Part shown: piece after piece, positions 1 to 6,686 of the stretch | Numbering within the stretch: the stretch's first letter is position 1 | Layout: every line of letters begins with the position of its first letter | Assembly: GCA_038230975.1 (NCBI GenBank) | Contig: JBBRMF010000221.1 | Span: 1 to 8,845 of the forward strand | Direction of reading: 5' to 3' | DNA: 8,845 nt | Source of the DNA: JANXVV01 sp038230975 | GTDB lineage: Bacteria; Planctomycetota; Phycisphaerae; Tepidisphaerales; Tepidisphaeraceae | Position numbers and translations under genes: made by a program | The notes under the pieces: model-generated | Told to the model about the DNA's origin: nothing | Database searches by the model: none | The model's input: the letters and a program-made list of their open reading frames with translations, nothing else

Positions 1-303
1 ATTCCCAAACAGATCACCCCGGTCGTCACCGAACCTACAATTCACCGCGATTATTGTCCGAGCTGTAAAAAGCACGTTGAACCGGTGGTGCCCGACGCGA
101 TGCCCAACGCGACGCTGGGAAGCTGGTTTCATTACGGGCTGGGCGTGACGATCTGGCAGGTGAAAGAGATTCTCTGTTCGCATCTGAATACCCAGATCAC
201 CGCCGGCGTTCCGCCGGACAACAATCATGCCGAGCGGATGATTCGCCCCGCAGTGATCATCCGCAAGAACAGTTTGTGCAATCGGAGCGAGCAGGGTGCG
301 TGA
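1..303 (+). pseudogene. IS66-family transposase remnant, internally deleted
   Basis: Open from the first base, so the 5' end lies outside the window. The start resembles the zinc-finger region of IS66 TnpC transposases, with a CPSC motif at bases 55-66, followed by the family's 'WFHYGLG' helix near 124-144. At about base 160 the reading jumps, still in frame, to the C-terminal signature PPDNNHAERMIRP (about 211-249) and RKNSLCNRSEQGA. In this family the DNNxxER region is thought to carry the last acidic residue of the DDE triad. The roughly 250 or more residues that normally lie between these parts, including the first catalytic aspartates, are missing. The usual tail after 'EQGA' is also missing, because a TGA follows directly. 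It therefore cannot be an active transposase. Family assignment is from motif recognition; the deletion point is approximate. Confidence 0.8.
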
Positions 304-326
304 CAGTTCCGGCGAACCGGATTTCT

Positions 327-434
327 CCCTCTCCCGGTACTCCGGGGGAGGGTTGGGGTTGGGGTGGGGGGAAATCGCTGAACTACTCAATATTTATCGA
401 AAAAGACCTCCACCCTTCCCTCCCCCGGAGTACC
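327..434. repeat. G/C-rich inverted-repeat element next to the IS66 remnant
   Basis: A perfect 17-base arm at 336-352 is repeated as its reverse complement at 418-434, with about 65 bases between. The left arm can also fold on itself: 327-337 pairs with 342-352 around a TACT loop with one mismatch. The element starts about 24 bases after the transposase stop and ends about 6 bases before recognisable helicase sequence, so it marks the junction between two broken genes. It looks like a dispersed, non-coding palindromic element. Membership of a genome-wide family is inferred. Confidence 0.7.
344..371 (+). other. G-quadruplex motif
   Basis: Five consecutive runs of 3-6 guanines are separated by only 1-2 bases: 344-348, 350-352, 355-358, 361-364 and 366-371. 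This fits the usual G3+ N1-7 rule for intramolecular quadruplexes with short loops. It sits inside the inverted-repeat element. Folding in the cell is inferred. Confidence 0.6.
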
Positions 435-440
435 AAGAAC

Positions 441-1484
441 TGCCTGCGTGAAAGTTGGCTTTGCTGGCACTACCGGAGCAGGCATCAATCTCTCATTGCT
501 CCGGCCAATCGCTTTTCGTATGGCGACAAGCTGGTTTTATTCCCCAGTTCATTCGATAAAAGTCCGACATTGGGCATTCGCCATACCTATCTTTCAAATG
601 GAAGCACCACCACAGGCCGTGTCGTCAACAGCAAAGAAGCTGAGGCGATAGTCGATCGCCTCGTGCAAATCGCGCGAGAAGAAGTAGGCAAACCCGTTCA
701 CGAACGCTTATCAATTGGGGTAGTCGCATTAAATCTTGCGCAACAGGATTGCATTCAAGAGATTCTCGATGCACGCGTGGCGAACGACGTGAATATTGAA
801 CGATCTATTCAATCGCTGTATGACAATTTGAGCGAGCCACTCTTCATCCGGAACCTTGAGAATATTCAAGGGGATGAGCGGGACGTGATTCTCATTTCAT
901 ATACATATGGTCCCAACACTGTCGGAGGAACCCCGGCCCAGCGCTTTGGGCCACTCAATATGGATGGTGGTGAACGGCGGTTTAACGTGTTAATCACCCG
1001 CGCGAAGTGCCGAATGGAGGTGTTTGCATCCATGCGGAGCGACCAAATCCAGATTGCCGGCAAGAAACCTGGCGTACAGCACTTTCACTATTTCCTAAAA
1101 TACGCGGAGTCCGGAATGTTGATTGATCCGGGAATGCTGACGACCCGGACCACCGATTCACCGTTCGAAGAGTACGTGATGAACGTGCTCAAACAGGATG
1201 GATATCAAGTCGAAATTCAGGTGGGCGTCGCCGGATATTTCATCGACTTAGCAGTCCGCGATCCAAAGAATCCGGGGAGGTTTATATTGGGAATTGAATG
1301 TGACGGCGCAAGCTATCATTCTTCCAAGGCCGCACGAGATCGAGATCGTTTGCGAGAACAGGTCTTGAGAGACCGGGGGTGGAAACTGTATCGAATCTGG
1401 TCGACGGATTGGTTCACAAATTTTGAAGCGGCAAAAGAAGCACTTCTCGTCCATGTTGCCAGAGTTTGTGAAGGATTGGCATAG
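441..1484 (+). pseudogene. C-terminal fragment of an SF1 helicase with a Vsr/MTES_1575-like nuclease domain
   Basis: Recognisable sequence begins near base 441 and continues to a TAG at 1482-1484. It opens with the conserved WHYRSRHQSLI block (465-497). Next come helicase motif V-like NIQGDERDVILIS (861-899) and motif VI-like GGERRFNVLITRAK (966-1007). After these is a PD-(D/E)xK/Vsr-type nuclease domain: glutamates near 1167-1172, the aspartate of FIDLAV at 1245, IECDG at 1293-1307 and the IWSTDWF end. This matches the C-terminus of large DUF4011-type helicases, which usually exceed 1,000 residues. The Walker A and B motifs and the N-terminal domains are absent, and the upstream DNA is repeat and transposase sequence. 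No start codon with a ribosome site is convincing. The frame is open further upstream, but that part only translates the repeat. Related intact proteins occur in accessory, often defence-linked regions; a defence role here is inference. The nuclease domain itself appears intact. Confidence 0.75.
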
Positions 1485-1578
1485 AAGAAGTGCACAACAG
1501 AATCTGCCAGTTTGCTGTCTCGGTGCCCCTGCGTTTTACGAAGTCCACCGCCTCTTCGTCGGCCAGCCAGTCGATCAT

Positions 1579-2049
1579 TCACTTGAGCGTCGTGCAATAG
1601 TTGACCGCAGTTCGGATCGAGATGACTTTGGGCAGTGCCATCCAACCGTTGACGAAACGCTCGAAGTCCGACCGCATGACGCGTGAGAGCGGTATGTCGC
1701 TGGCGATGAACTTTACGACGTGGTTCAAATCCTGTTTGTAGCTGATGTAACCGCATCTTGGCTCGCCCAACCAGTAGGGTTTCTCGCCTGGGCGACTCTC
1801 GTTGAAGAATTGCACGGTCCAATCCCAGTCGGTGGCGATGCGGATCGCTTTCCGCTTGTATTGCTTGAATCCGATCCTGCTGGAGAATTGCCGACCGCTG
1901 GGGTGCCAGACGACGCGGGGAAGTTTGCCATTGAGCTTAATAATTTGAGTTACTTGCGTCGACCTTGGCTTCGACCCTTGCGCCGAGACGTCTGAAGGTT
2001 GCCACGGTAACTGCGTTTTCGTCACACCCAGTTCCGCCAACTTTCTCAC
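1579..2049 (-). pseudogene. Broken ORF, possibly the N-terminal part of a tyrosine recombinase
   Basis: A 156-codon frame runs from a GTG at 2049; the frame stays open upstream to 2112 without an ATG. It contains a 'WHPSGRQFSSRIG' stretch, then 'RKAIRIATDWDW', then a helical part around DFERFVNGWMALP and RTAVNYCTTLK. This resembles the N-terminal and core-binding parts of planctomycete phage-type integrases, which typically end in a helix of the form 'RT..NY...K.MLDWL'. Here that helix is cut by a TGA at 1579-1581, and the same frame continues directly with MIDWLADEEAVDFVKRRG. That suggests a nonsense mutation inside a once longer gene. The catalytic R-H-R-Y domain is absent, because the helicase fragment begins at 1484. 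No ribosome site was found. The family call is tentative; it could be an unrelated hypothetical protein. Confidence 0.4.
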
Positions 2050-2132
2050 CCATTTCGCCTTATTGAAGAGGTTTTGGATGTGACGGCACGGGAGCGGTGT
2101 TGGCTTCTGAAGTCAAGTGAGAATAGGTGTTT

Positions 2133-2163
2133 ACAAACAAAAACGCCCCGCGAATGCGGGGCG
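2133..2163 (-). terminator. Rho-independent terminator of the tRNA gene
   Basis: A perfect 8-bp GC-rich stem (2144-2151 with 2156-2163) with a 4-base loop. On the minus strand it is followed by TTTTTGTTTGT. It lies 9 bases past the tRNA 3' end. Confidence 0.9.
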
Positions 2164-2172
2164 GTGGTGAAA

Positions 2173-2245
2173 TAGCAGCGACAGGAATCGAACCTGTGAC
2201 CTTGGGCTTATGAATCCCGCGCTCTACCAACTGAGCTACGCTGCC
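2173..2245 (-). tRNA. tRNA-Met (anticodon CAU), elongator type
   Basis: A full 73-base cloverleaf reads on the minus strand. The acceptor stem is GGCAGCG with CGCTGCT, giving a G1-U72 wobble and six Watson-Crick pairs. The D-stem GCTC/GAGC and the T-arm ACAGG-TTCGAAT-CCTGT are perfect. The anticodon loop is TTCATAA, with the CAU anticodon at 2210-2212. The C11-G24 pair argues for an elongator rather than an initiator; tRNA-Ile2 (lysidine-modified CAU) cannot be fully excluded by eye. The anticodon stem (CGGGA with GCCCA) has only its three central G-C pairs; the outer pair is C-A and the inner is A-G. The CCA end is not encoded and must be added after transcription. A good promoter upstream and a strong terminator downstream support expression. 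Confidence 0.9.
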
Positions 2246-2271
2246 GTCAATCTGTGATTCTGGCGTGGAAA

Positions 2272-2299
2272 AGTATATCCACTTTACCAAGCGTGGCAA
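2272..2299 (-). promoter_or_regulatory. Sigma70-type promoter for tRNA-Met
   Basis: On the minus strand TTGCCA (2294-2299) lies 16 bases before TATACT (2272-2277). Each box differs from consensus at one position. The -10 box ends 26 bases before the mature tRNA 5' end, which leaves a short leader for RNase P removal. Confidence 0.65.
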
Positions 2300-2684
2300 G
2301 CGACGGCACTTGCCCGAAAAGCTCGCATCTGGCGCGCGACCGCGCCGCCGTCCCATTTTGTGCTTATCCGAAATCCGAGTGCGATGGCGCGGGCTTGTTG
2401 CGCAAGATTGACCCAAATCTTCATACCTTGCAAACGTTCCCGTCAAGCCGTACGATGAAGGAGTTAGTGGTCACGGATTGGGAGAGTTCCTGGAATGTTA
2501 TTCCATGCCCTTATTCCCTTCCCGGATCAGGGTTGATCGCCCCGAGCGGAGGGACGATTGCCCGACAGGCCCGTTTGGCCAGAGCCCTATTGGATTGACG
2601 CAACATCTCGCCCGCGGCCAAGTTACGTTTGCCGAGCGTTTTAATGCTCGGATCGACGTAGCCCGGTTCGCACGGGAGTTCGAC
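2300..2684. other. Intergenic stretch with no recognisable gene
   Basis: Frames here are open on both strands, but their translations are rich in Arg, Pro and Ser, lack family motifs and have no convincing ribosome sites. I see no RNA gene or repeat. Confidence 0.5.
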
Positions 2685-3005
2685 ATGAGTGTGGTTTTCT
2701 TCGGAGTTTCTGTCGCACAGGTAGTGGAGCCGGCCCTTTTGGGGTGGGTTCTCCTGCTCTTGGGAGTGCTGTTGACCGGCGTTTTACGTCGATCACGGCG
2801 CGGTTCGAAGCTAGGTTCGATCCTGGAGCAATATTCCCTGCCGACCCGGTGGTTTGAAGTGATGAATCGGCTTCTGTCGGTCTTCTTCACTCCCACAACC
2901 CCGCGCGCTCCACCGACCCATCGGTTTGGCAAATTGCAACCGATCCCGGTCTCCACCGAAGCGTATCGTTGCCCTCGCAAAACGCGCAAGAATGACCGTT
3001 TCTAA
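2685..3005 (+). CDS. Hypothetical small membrane protein
   Basis: A 106-codon frame starts at ATG 2685, with GGGAG about 7 bases upstream. One hydrophobic stretch of about 20 residues (about 15-34, 'VEPALLGWVLLLLGVLLTGVL') is followed at once by a basic cluster, RRSRRGSK. This predicts a single membrane anchor with a cytoplasmic, basic, proline-containing tail. The frame is also open upstream to 2478, but that extension looks non-coding. I do not recognise a family. The frame lies 90 bases upstream of rny on the same strand, with a hairpin over its stop codon. It may be a real lineage-specific gene or a chance frame; the membrane segment and ribosome site are the only support. Confidence 0.35.
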   Translation: MSVVFFGVSVAQVVEPALLGWVLLLLGVLLTGVLRRSRRGSKLGSILEQYSLPTRWFEVMNRLLSVFFTPTTPRAPPTHRFGKLQPIPVSTEAYRCPRKTRKNDRF

Positions 3006-3015
3006 CCATTCTTGC
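2986..3015 (+). other. Inverted repeat over the end of the small ORF
   Basis: A perfect 9-bp pairing of GCAAGAATG (2986-2994) with CATTCTTGC (3007-3015). The 12-base loop contains the TAA stop of the small ORF. There is no T-run after it, so it is not a standard terminator. It lies 80 bases ahead of the rny start. Confidence 0.4.
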
Positions 3016-3095
3016 TTGCGCTGCGCTTTCGATATGCCATGTTCGTGTCCGTCACATCCAGGGCGTTATTTGTTTCATCCGCGGGAGAAATAAGT

Positions 3096-4649
3096 ATGCC
3101 TTTCACCATTGGATTACTCATTGGCCTGATCGCCGGAGCGATCGGGATCTACGCCTTCCTGACCGTCTCCGGGCGAAAAATCATCACCCTCGCCAAGGTT
3201 CAGGCTGAAGTCTTATTGAACACTGCCAAGCTGGAAGCAGGCAATAAAGCTAAAGAGATCGAACTCAAAGCGCGCGGCGACCAGATGGAAGCCCGCAAGC
3301 AATTCGAAAAAGAAACCGAAGGATCCCGCAATGAACTCAAAGCCCTCGACCTGCGTCTGACCAAGCGGGAAGATATTCTCGACAAAAAGCTCGATACCCT
3401 GACCACCAAAGAACGGCATCTGGAGGATCTGGAAAGCCGCGTTGCCAAGCGTGACCTGGCGGTCACCGCCAAAGACGATCAAGTGTCCAAGATCCTGGCC
3501 GAGCAACGAGATAAACTACTGCAGATCAGCGGGTTAAGTGTCGAGCAGGCGAAGGAAATCATGCTTCGCCGGATCGAAGACGAGTGCAAGCACGAAGCCG
3601 GGGAACTGATTCTCCGCATTACCGAACAAGCGCAGGAAGAAGGCAAGGATAAGGCCCGGCAGATCATTCTTCAGGCGATCCAGCGGTATGCCTCGGAGCA
3701 GACCAGTGATCATACGGTCAGCACGGTGCAGATTCCGACGGATGACATGAAAGGCCGCGTCATTGGGCGCGAAGGCCGCAATATCCGCAGCTTCGAGAAA
3801 ACAACCGGCGTGGATGTCATCATCGATGATACGCCCGGTGTGGTGGTTGTGAGTTGCTTCGATCCCGTGCGGCGTGAAATCGCCCGCATGTCGCTCGAAC
3901 GACTCGTGCAGGATGGCCGTATTCACCCGGCACGCATCGAGGAAGTCTTCGCGCAAGTCACCAAGGAAATGGACGAAGAACTGATCCGCATCGGTAAAGA
4001 AGCCGTGCAGGAGGCGAACCTCCCGAACATCGCCAAAGCCATCATTCCGATGCTCGGCCGGCTGGGATACCGCACCAGCTACGGACAAAACGTGCTCAAG
4101 CACTCCATGGAAGTGGCGTATCTTTCTCAGATTATCGCCGACGAACTCGGGTTGGACGGTCAACTCGCCCGTCGTTGCGGGCTGCTGCACGACATCGGCA
4201 AAGCGATGGATCACGAACAGGAAGGTGGCCATCCCCAAATCGGCATGGAGTTCCTCAAGCGTTTCAACGAACCGGAAGCCGTCCTGAATGCCGCCGCCGG
4301 GCATCACGGTGATGTGCCCCCGACAACCCCGTACACAATGATCGTCATGGCCGCCGACGCCATCAGCGCCAGTAGACCGGGTGCCCGTCGCGAAAGCCTC
4401 GAGCGCTATGTGAAACGTCTGCAGGATCTGGAAGAGTTGGCGAAGAATTTTGAAGGAGTCCGCCAAGCCTACGCCATCCAGGCCGGTCGTGAGGTGCGGG
4501 TCATTGTCGACGCCCACAAGGTGGATGACAAAGTCAGCATGAAAATCGCCCGGGATATCGCCAAGAAGATTGAGTCGGACATGACCTATCCGGGTGAGAT
4601 CAAAGTGACGTTGATCCGGGAAGTGCGGAGTGTGGAGTACGCGCGATAA
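3096..4649 (+). CDS. rny: Ribonuclease Y
   Basis: Encodes a 517-residue endoribonuclease that starts mRNA decay at the inner membrane, close to the family's usual ~520 residues. Residues 3-24 form a single N-terminal membrane helix. Residues about 30-200 are a charged coiled coil. A KH RNA-binding domain follows, with GRVIGREG at 220-227 carrying the GxxG loop. The metal-dependent HD phosphohydrolase domain spans about 330-425, with LLHDIGK carrying the catalytic pair H365-D366 and GHH at 402-404. The C-terminus ends with the family's conserved 'YPGEIKVTLIREVRSVEYAR'. The ATG at 3096 is chosen over the upstream in-frame start at 3012 because GGGAG (3083-3087) lies 8 bases ahead of it and the membrane helix begins directly after it. 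The gene looks complete and stands alone. No clear terminator follows. Confidence 0.97.
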   Translation: MPFTIGLLIGLIAGAIGIYAFLTVSGRKIITLAKVQAEVLLNTAKLEAGNKAKEIELKARGDQMEARKQFEKETEGSRNELKALDLRLTKREDILDKKLDTLTTKERHLEDLESRVAKRDLAVTAKDDQVSKILAEQRDKLLQISGLSVEQAKEIMLRRIEDECKHEAGELILRITEQAQEEGKDKARQIILQAIQRYASEQTSDHTVSTVQIPTDDMKGRVIGREGRNIRSFEKTTGVDVIIDDTPGVVVVSCFDPVRREIARMSLERLVQDGRIHPARIEEVFAQVTKEMDEELIRIGKEAVQEANLPNIAKAIIPMLGRLGYRTSYGQNVLKHSMEVAYLSQIIADELGLDGQLARRCGLLHDIGKAMDHEQEGGHPQIGMEFLKRFNEPEAVLNAAAGHHGDVPPTTPYTMIVMAADAISASRPGARRESLERYVKRLQDLEELAKNFEGVRQAYAIQAGREVRVIVDAHKVDDKVSMKIARDIAKKIESDMTYPGEIKVTLIREVRSVEYAR

Positions 4650-4828
4650 TTCCCGGCTGGACATTGTATAGAATTGAAAGAATCTCAGATAAATTGTAAG
4701 CAGGCTCAATTGAACATTGCCACTGCGAAATAAATCTGGTAGAGATGTTGAGAATTATGCTGCAATTGATGCGCGGATCTGATACGATCTGTTCGCAGCC
4801 ATTTCTTGGAATCTAAAACGAGGTCAGC

Positions 4829-5665
4829 ATGAGCGGAAATACCCGTCGTCGGAGTCATGGATTTACGTTGGTCGAATTGCTGGTGGTCATCGGCATTATT
4901 GCGTTGCTGATCAGCATTCTATTGCCTGCTTTGGGAAAAGCTCGAAAACAGGCAAACATGGTCAAGTGTCTTTCGAACATGCGCCAGATCATGACCATGA
5001 CAATTATGTACTCGAATGACTGGAAAGGCGTTTTGCCTTACACGGGTTGGGCGGATGGGCCGAATTGGAGCGGTCGTAATCCGAACTTGCCCGCAGGTCG
5101 TGCGACTGCGAACTGGGCTTATGATGGCGCAATTTGTGGGAAGCGCGGGTTCTTCGCGTTGGAAGATCTGAAGACAGGACAACTCTGGGAATATGCCGGT
5201 GGCAAAGTTGACCTCTTTCGCTGCCCCGAGGACTCTGGACCGTGGCCAAAACAATGGTACACGATCATGACCACCTACTGTGCAAACGGTTCGATGGGTG
5301 GAGATACGGGTCCGACGCCAGCCTTCCCCGGAAAAGATACCCCCGCTCGGAAACTGGGTAATTTCAAAGCCGCCGACGCTGCGATGTACTGGGAAGTCGG
5401 TGCTACCTCCGCGAACGGCGCTGCTTGGGACGCGGCAAACTATCCCACGGAAGACATTACAGTTCGTCACCCGGGTAAGGGAACCAGCATGGGATTCCTG
5501 GACGGTCATGCCGAGGTCTATTCAAAGGACAAGTTTTTGACCACGCTCAATCGAAACGGTTTGAATGCTCTTTGGTGCATGCCAAGTCCTGATGGAAAAA
5601 GCGGAAAAAATTTCGGTGGTTATGACGGCAATACCAATCACACGCTCGTCGCCAAGGAAAACTAG
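4829..5665 (+). CDS. Prepilin-type N-terminal cleavage/methylation protein (type II secretion pseudopilin-like)
   Basis: A 278-residue protein with a short basic leader, MSGNTRRRSHG. It is predicted to be cut by prepilin peptidase between G11 and F12, exposing FTLVELLVVIGIIALLISILLPALG. E16 is the conserved Glu5 of mature pilins, and the hydrophobic helix anchors the protein and packs the filament. The following 'ARKQANMVKCLSNMRQI' is typical of Phycisphaerae members of this large family. The globular part is rich in Gly, Trp and Asn and has several cysteines. Near the end, RHPGKGTSMGFLDGHAEV resembles the H-X9-DG motif of planctomycete prepilin-like proteins, but the spacing between H214 and D225-G226 is ten residues rather than nine. 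GAGGT lies close upstream of the ATG, with a short spacer. It has no neighbouring secretion genes, as is common for these dispersed paralogues. The substrate or structure it builds is unknown. Confidence 0.9.
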   Translation: MSGNTRRRSHGFTLVELLVVIGIIALLISILLPALGKARKQANMVKCLSNMRQIMTMTIMYSNDWKGVLPYTGWADGPNWSGRNPNLPAGRATANWAYDGAICGKRGFFALEDLKTGQLWEYAGGKVDLFRCPEDSGPWPKQWYTIMTTYCANGSMGGDTGPTPAFPGKDTPARKLGNFKAADAAMYWEVGATSANGAAWDAANYPTEDITVRHPGKGTSMGFLDGHAEVYSKDKFLTTLNRNGLNALWCMPSPDGKSGKNFGGYDGNTNHTLVAKEN

Positions 5666-5686
5666 AATCATTTTCAGTTGAGTGTA

Positions 5687-5738
5687 GCGGATCTTATTTT
5701 GTCTTCCGTAGGGTCCGCTAACGCGGACCCTACGAAGA
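5687..5738. repeat. Dispersed intergenic palindrome, copy A
   Basis: A perfect 12-bp stem (5707-5718 with 5723-5734) closes on a TAAC loop. It extends by four more pairs (5702-5705 with 5735-5738) across a bulged C5706. The left part, 5687-5719, aligns with 7431-7463 at 26 of 32 positions plus one gap. It follows the prepilin stop by 21 bases and could slow or end transcription, but no T-run follows on either strand. Confidence 0.65.
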
Positions 5739-5802
5739 ACGCTCTAGCTTCCCAGCACTTACTCTCGTGAATATGTCCGTATCCTGAATTGGAGAAACGC
5801 AG

Positions 5803-6180
5803 ATGGCCGCATTTCGTAGTTTGTTGATGCTTGCGAGTTTCGTATTGATCGGGTGTGCGGCCTTTGCGTTATCTGGTTGTAAAAAAGGTTCCGAAGCAGG
5901 CGGTTCTGGGGGTGACGTGGCGGAGATGGCCATCGCTCCCATGGATCTCAAACCCGATGGAACCCTGAAGCCTGAAGGAATTCAAAAAATTGACGAGTTT
6001 TCAGGCAAGGCCCCTTTCAACCTCATCTTCGTTCGAACGAGATTGAGCGATGCAGGATTAGGACAACTCGCGAAATATCCAGGCTTGCGCCGCGTACAGG
6101 CCATTGGAAGTGACTTGTCGGCCCGCGCAATCGACAAGCTCAAAAAAGCAGTTCCCGAATCTGAAGTTATTACAAAGTAA
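5803..6180 (+). CDS. Small lipoprotein with an LRR-like C-terminus
   Basis: A 125-residue exported lipoprotein. The signal peptide ends in the lipobox LSGC, with the lipidated cysteine at residue 26. A Gly/Ser linker follows, then an acidic segment. The last ~45 residues read 'RLSDAGLGQLAKYPGLRRVQAIG' and continue 'LSARAIDKLKKAVPESEVI'. This follows the pattern 'LtdaGL..L..lp.Lr.L......T..gi..L+kalP...I' that ends many planctomycete leucine-rich-repeat proteins. It looks like the last one or two repeats carried on a lipid anchor. GGAG (5791-5794) lies 8 bases before the ATG. It is expected in the periplasm or outer envelope. Binding partner and role are unknown; the LRR relation is inferred from pattern only. 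A palindromic repeat begins directly after the stop codon. Confidence 0.8.
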   Translation: MAAFRSLLMLASFVLIGCAAFALSGCKKGSEAGGSGGDVAEMAIAPMDLKPDGTLKPEGIQKIDEFSGKAPFNLIFVRTRLSDAGLGQLAKYPGLRRVQAIGSDLSARAIDKLKKAVPESEVITK

Positions 6181-6250
6181 GTGGCATGGGCGTCTGGCCC
6201 GTGCATTTTCTTTTTTGCTCACGAAAGCACGGGCGAGACGTCCATGCCAC
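6181..6250. repeat. MITE-like palindromic repeat
   Basis: A 24-base arm (6181-6204) pairs with 6227-6250 with two mismatches around a 22-base loop. It begins at the base after the lipoprotein TAA and ends 7 bases before the stop of the convergent gene. It can fold into one long hairpin on either strand and may also act as a two-way transcription stop. Wider dispersal in the genome is inferred from its style. Confidence 0.8.
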
Positions 6251-6257
6251 CCTGTTT

Positions 6258-6686
6258 TCAAACCGCTTGCATTCGAGCACATCTAAACCACTGGATCGCA
6301 GACCATCCGATGGCTATCAGCACCGCTGCATGAAATGAATCCTGGATCGCCGACGTGCGCCCGGTGATAAAAAGTCGAATGACCGCAACGGCACACACTG
6401 AATACGCCAGCACAGCCACGCATCCCACCAGCGCATCAATCGTAGCTTTCCGCCGAAGAATGCCCTCGACCACCATGCCAATCACCCCGACATACATCAC
6501 CCATCCCGCCAGCAGCAGTTGAAGCATGCCGATCCACCGCCCTGCCTCCGGCCCACCCAAAGAGGGGCCGAAGTAATGTAACGCGATGACCGGCAATCCA
6601 AAGACAGTGGATTGGGCGAAGCGATATTTATATTCTCGAAGTCGCTCGGACGCCGGGCGGTTCAGGATGGGATCGGGTTCAGGCAT
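6258..6686 (-). CDS. Four-helix membrane protein resembling the MA-M2 segment of P1B-type metal ATPases
   Basis: 142 residues with four predicted membrane helices at about 24-41, 51-73, 81-107 and 119-134. The order of features matches the first four helices of P1B ATPases: a charged 'REYKYRF' entry, 'GLPVIAL' (MA), 'LQLLLAGWVMYVG' (MB), 'RRKATIDALVGCVAVLAYSV' (like the 'MDxLvalGt.aAYlYSv' of M1), and 'SFHAAVLIAIGWSAIQWF' (like the 'yFEaaamlitlvllG' of M2). The actuator TGE loop, CPC helix, DKTGT phosphorylation site and nucleotide domain are all absent, so it cannot pump by ATP hydrolysis. Its ATG overlaps the stop of the HMA gene (ATGA), which implies translational coupling. It may work with the HMA protein as a metal-binding or metal-passing membrane module, be a relic of a pump, or have a different function. 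The P1B relation is my reading of motifs. Confidence 0.7.
   Translation of the reverse strand: MPEPDPILNRPASERLREYKYRFAQSTVFGLPVIALHYFGPSLGGPEAGRWIGMLQLLLAGWVMYVGVIGMVVEGILRRKATIDALVGCVAVLAYSVCAVAVIRLFITGRTSAIQDSFHAAVLIAIGWSAIQWFRCARMQAV

Noticed and set aside
276..440. N-terminal extension of the helicase fragment from an ATG at 276
   Set aside because: This part translates the end of the transposase remnant and the G-rich repeat; there is no ribosome site and no homology.
2060..2446. 128-codon minus-strand frame
   Set aside because: It runs through the tRNA, its promoter and its terminator, so it is not a protein gene.
2498..2989. 163-codon minus-strand frame
   Set aside because: Arg/Ser/Thr-rich with no motif or ribosome site; looks like chance.
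3012..3095. Upstream in-frame start for rny
   Set aside because: The extra 28 residues come before the conserved membrane helix, while GGGAG sits at the right distance from the ATG at 3096.
3534..4709. 391-codon open frame on the minus strand
   Set aside because: It lies entirely antisense to rny, has no family motif and is a by-product of rny codon usage.
4739..4800. Promoter for the prepilin gene (TACGAT-like box near 4790)
   Set aside because: No acceptable -35 box at 16-18 bases; too weak to annotate.
6058..6286. Short frames on both strands across 6058-6286
   Set aside because: They read through the palindromic repeat and the convergent gene ends; the similar peptides on both strands are caused by the palindrome.
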